From Desulfurivibrionaceae bacterium (GTDB lineage Bacteria > Desulfobacterota > Desulfobulbia > Desulfobulbales > VMSU01): a stretch of DNA of 64,000 nt. Made by a program: the position numbers and the translations under genes. Shown piece by piece: positions 63,168 to 64,000 of this stretch. Each line of letters starts with the position of its first letter. Position 1 is the first letter of the stretch. The notes beneath the pieces were generated by a model. That model made no database searches and was not told where the DNA came from. It saw nothing but the letters and a program-made list of their open reading frames with translations. The stretch is taken from the NCBI GenBank assembly GCA_030145275.1, contig JAQYVV010000001.1, forward strand, positions 248,001-312,000. The letters are read 5' to 3'.

Positions 63168-64000
63168 TTAATTTTGTTTTTTCTTAAATTCCAGAGGGAT
63201 ATACTTGCTCAAAATTTTACCGTTACTTATGGCCAGCTGAGGTCCGTAGTCATAACTATCATCTTGTACTTTATTCTCAAGAATCTCATTACTATTGCTC
63301 AAGTAAGCAAAAACATATCGAAATAAATTCACATGTGTTTTGAAGTCATTGTCAAATTGTCGTTTATAGTCTTCTGGGAAGCGTATGGCCATGAGGATAC
63401 CAAATCTGTCCAGAGCATAAAGGCTGTCAGGGATGACTTTGCCATCCCCATCCTCTCTGATTCTGTAACCCCATGAACCATGATCCCCTGCAATAATTAT
63501 CAATGGATCGTTATCATATTTATGGATCAGATCGACCATCTCCAACAAATGTGTATTGGCTTTCTGTATTTTTTCGTCATACCCCTGCCTAAAGGTCTCA
63601 AGAATTTTGTTGATTTCAATTCTGTTTCTCGACTTTATTCTGGAGGGGGAATGATGAGGTCGAGAAGTATATATAAACGAAAAGGTGGGAGTGCCATTGG
63701 CGGCATTTTTTGAAAATCTGTCAGCAAGTGTTTTCATAAAGTTTATTTTACGCGTGGCGAAGATACTCTTTTTCGTGGTATCTTGATGGCTCAAAAATGT
63801 CTCAAGGGCCAAGTAAGCAGGTGCAACTGGCGAGAAATAATCAACCGATGCACCTCTCGGCAACAAACTGTCGACACTAAACATATATTGGATTTCGTAG
63901 TTGTTCTGGCGGAAAATATCCACGACTGGATTATATGTATTTGACTCCAGCATACTTCTGCCTCCAATAGAATCAAAATTACCAATATTTATCGAGTAAT
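63168..64000 (-). CDS. Sulfatase-fold hydrolase/transferase, cut by window edge
   Basis: The frame is open through the right edge (the residues before the Met at 63953 read GNFDSIGGRS), so the N-terminal part lies outside. The visible 277 or so residues include IIIAGDHGSWGYRIREDGDG, with the conserved D-H metal-binding pair of alkaline-phosphatase/sulfatase-fold enzymes, and PTFSFIYTSRPHHSPSR with a likely His ligand. Members in glycan loci transfer or remove phospho-groups on lipids and glycans (LtaS, EptA types). Membrane helices, if any, would be upstream. Confidence 0.7.
   Translation of the reverse strand, partial: YSINIGNFDSIGGRSMLESNTYNPVVDIFRQNNYEIQYMFSVDSLLPRGASVDYFSPVAPAYLALETFLSHQDTTKKSIFATRKINFMKTLADRFSKNAANGTPTFSFIYTSRPHHSPSRIKSRNRIEINKILETFRQGYDEKIQKANTHLLEMVDLIHKYDNDPLIIIAGDHGSWGYRIREDGDGKVIPDSLYALDRFGILMAIRFPEDYKRQFDNDFKTHVNLFRYVFAYLSNSNEILENKVQDDSYDYGPQLAISNGKILSKYIPLEFKKKQN

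Overview
The window looks like one contiguous piece of a Gram-negative chromosome, about 60 genes with no tRNA, rRNA or CRISPR seen. A Desulfobacterota-type bacterium (Desulfobulbales-like) is my best guess, but this is inference only. It rests on sigma-54-type promoters in front of both pilin loci, the combination of PilY1 with minor pilins, an STT3-type oligosaccharyltransferase and TMTC-type membrane proteins, and moderate AT-rich composition. No marker gene fixes the taxonomy.

Region 1 (1-10.6 kb): a 5'-truncated MORN-repeat membrane protein, a membrane-anchored HtrA-like protease, and on the minus strand a type IV pilus minor-pilin operon (pilE-like, fimT, pilW, pilV, pilX, pilY1) that carries a small orphan antitoxin gene between its first two pilins. 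A near-consensus -24/-12 promoter precedes the operon. Region 2 (10.9-14.4 kb): a HipBA toxin-antitoxin pair, a VKOR-thioredoxin disulfide-forming protein and a Phd/ParE-type pair whose palindromic operator fills the -35/-10 spacer.

Region 3 (14.9-28 kb): an STT3/PglB-like oligosaccharyltransferase converging on the major pilin gene pilA (also with a -24/-12 promoter), two TMTC/GT-C-like membrane proteins, a methyltransferase, two GT2 glycosyltransferases (one apparently starting at ATT), an MBOAT O-acyltransferase with an AlgJ/AlgX-like partner, a graveyard of truncated genes joined to an IS4-type transposase remnant, and two small palindromic mobile elements. Region 4 (28.3-31.5 kb): a beta-CASP metallo-beta-lactamase protein and a DUF4143-type ATPase followed by a short relic of a second copy.

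Region 5 (31.5-46.3 kb): a long plus-strand locus led by a winged-helix regulator with a perfect 11-bp inverted repeat over its own promoter, then a PglK-type flippase and a complete CMP-pseudaminic acid pathway (pseB, pseC, pseF, a fused pseG-pseH, pseI). It also has a HisH/HisF-like ammonia module serving two different PseA/WbpG-type amidotransferases, two methyltransferases and a DUF4915-like protein. Region 6 (46.4-55.8 kb): a putative GT-B transferase, a methyltransferase, and a second set for an activated sugar acid: cytidylyltransferase, DUF115-like protein, HpcH/HpaI aldolase, 2-hydroxyacid dehydrogenase, epimerase, HAD phosphatase and FkbM-like protein. This may make a second, less familiar CMP-linked sugar acid.

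Region 7 (55.8-64 kb): a roughly 1.7-kb insertion sequence, three GT4 glycosyltransferases, a Gmd-like dehydratase, a methyltransferase and a sulfatase-fold protein cut by the window edge.

The unifying theme is a surface appendage plus the glycans likely to decorate it. PilY1 and PilW are rich in N-x-S/T sites, many in the extended bacterial D/E-x-N-x-S/T form, whereas PilA has none. If the nearby STT3 enzyme acts on the pilus at all, the tip adhesin and minor pilins are better candidate substrates than the major pilin.
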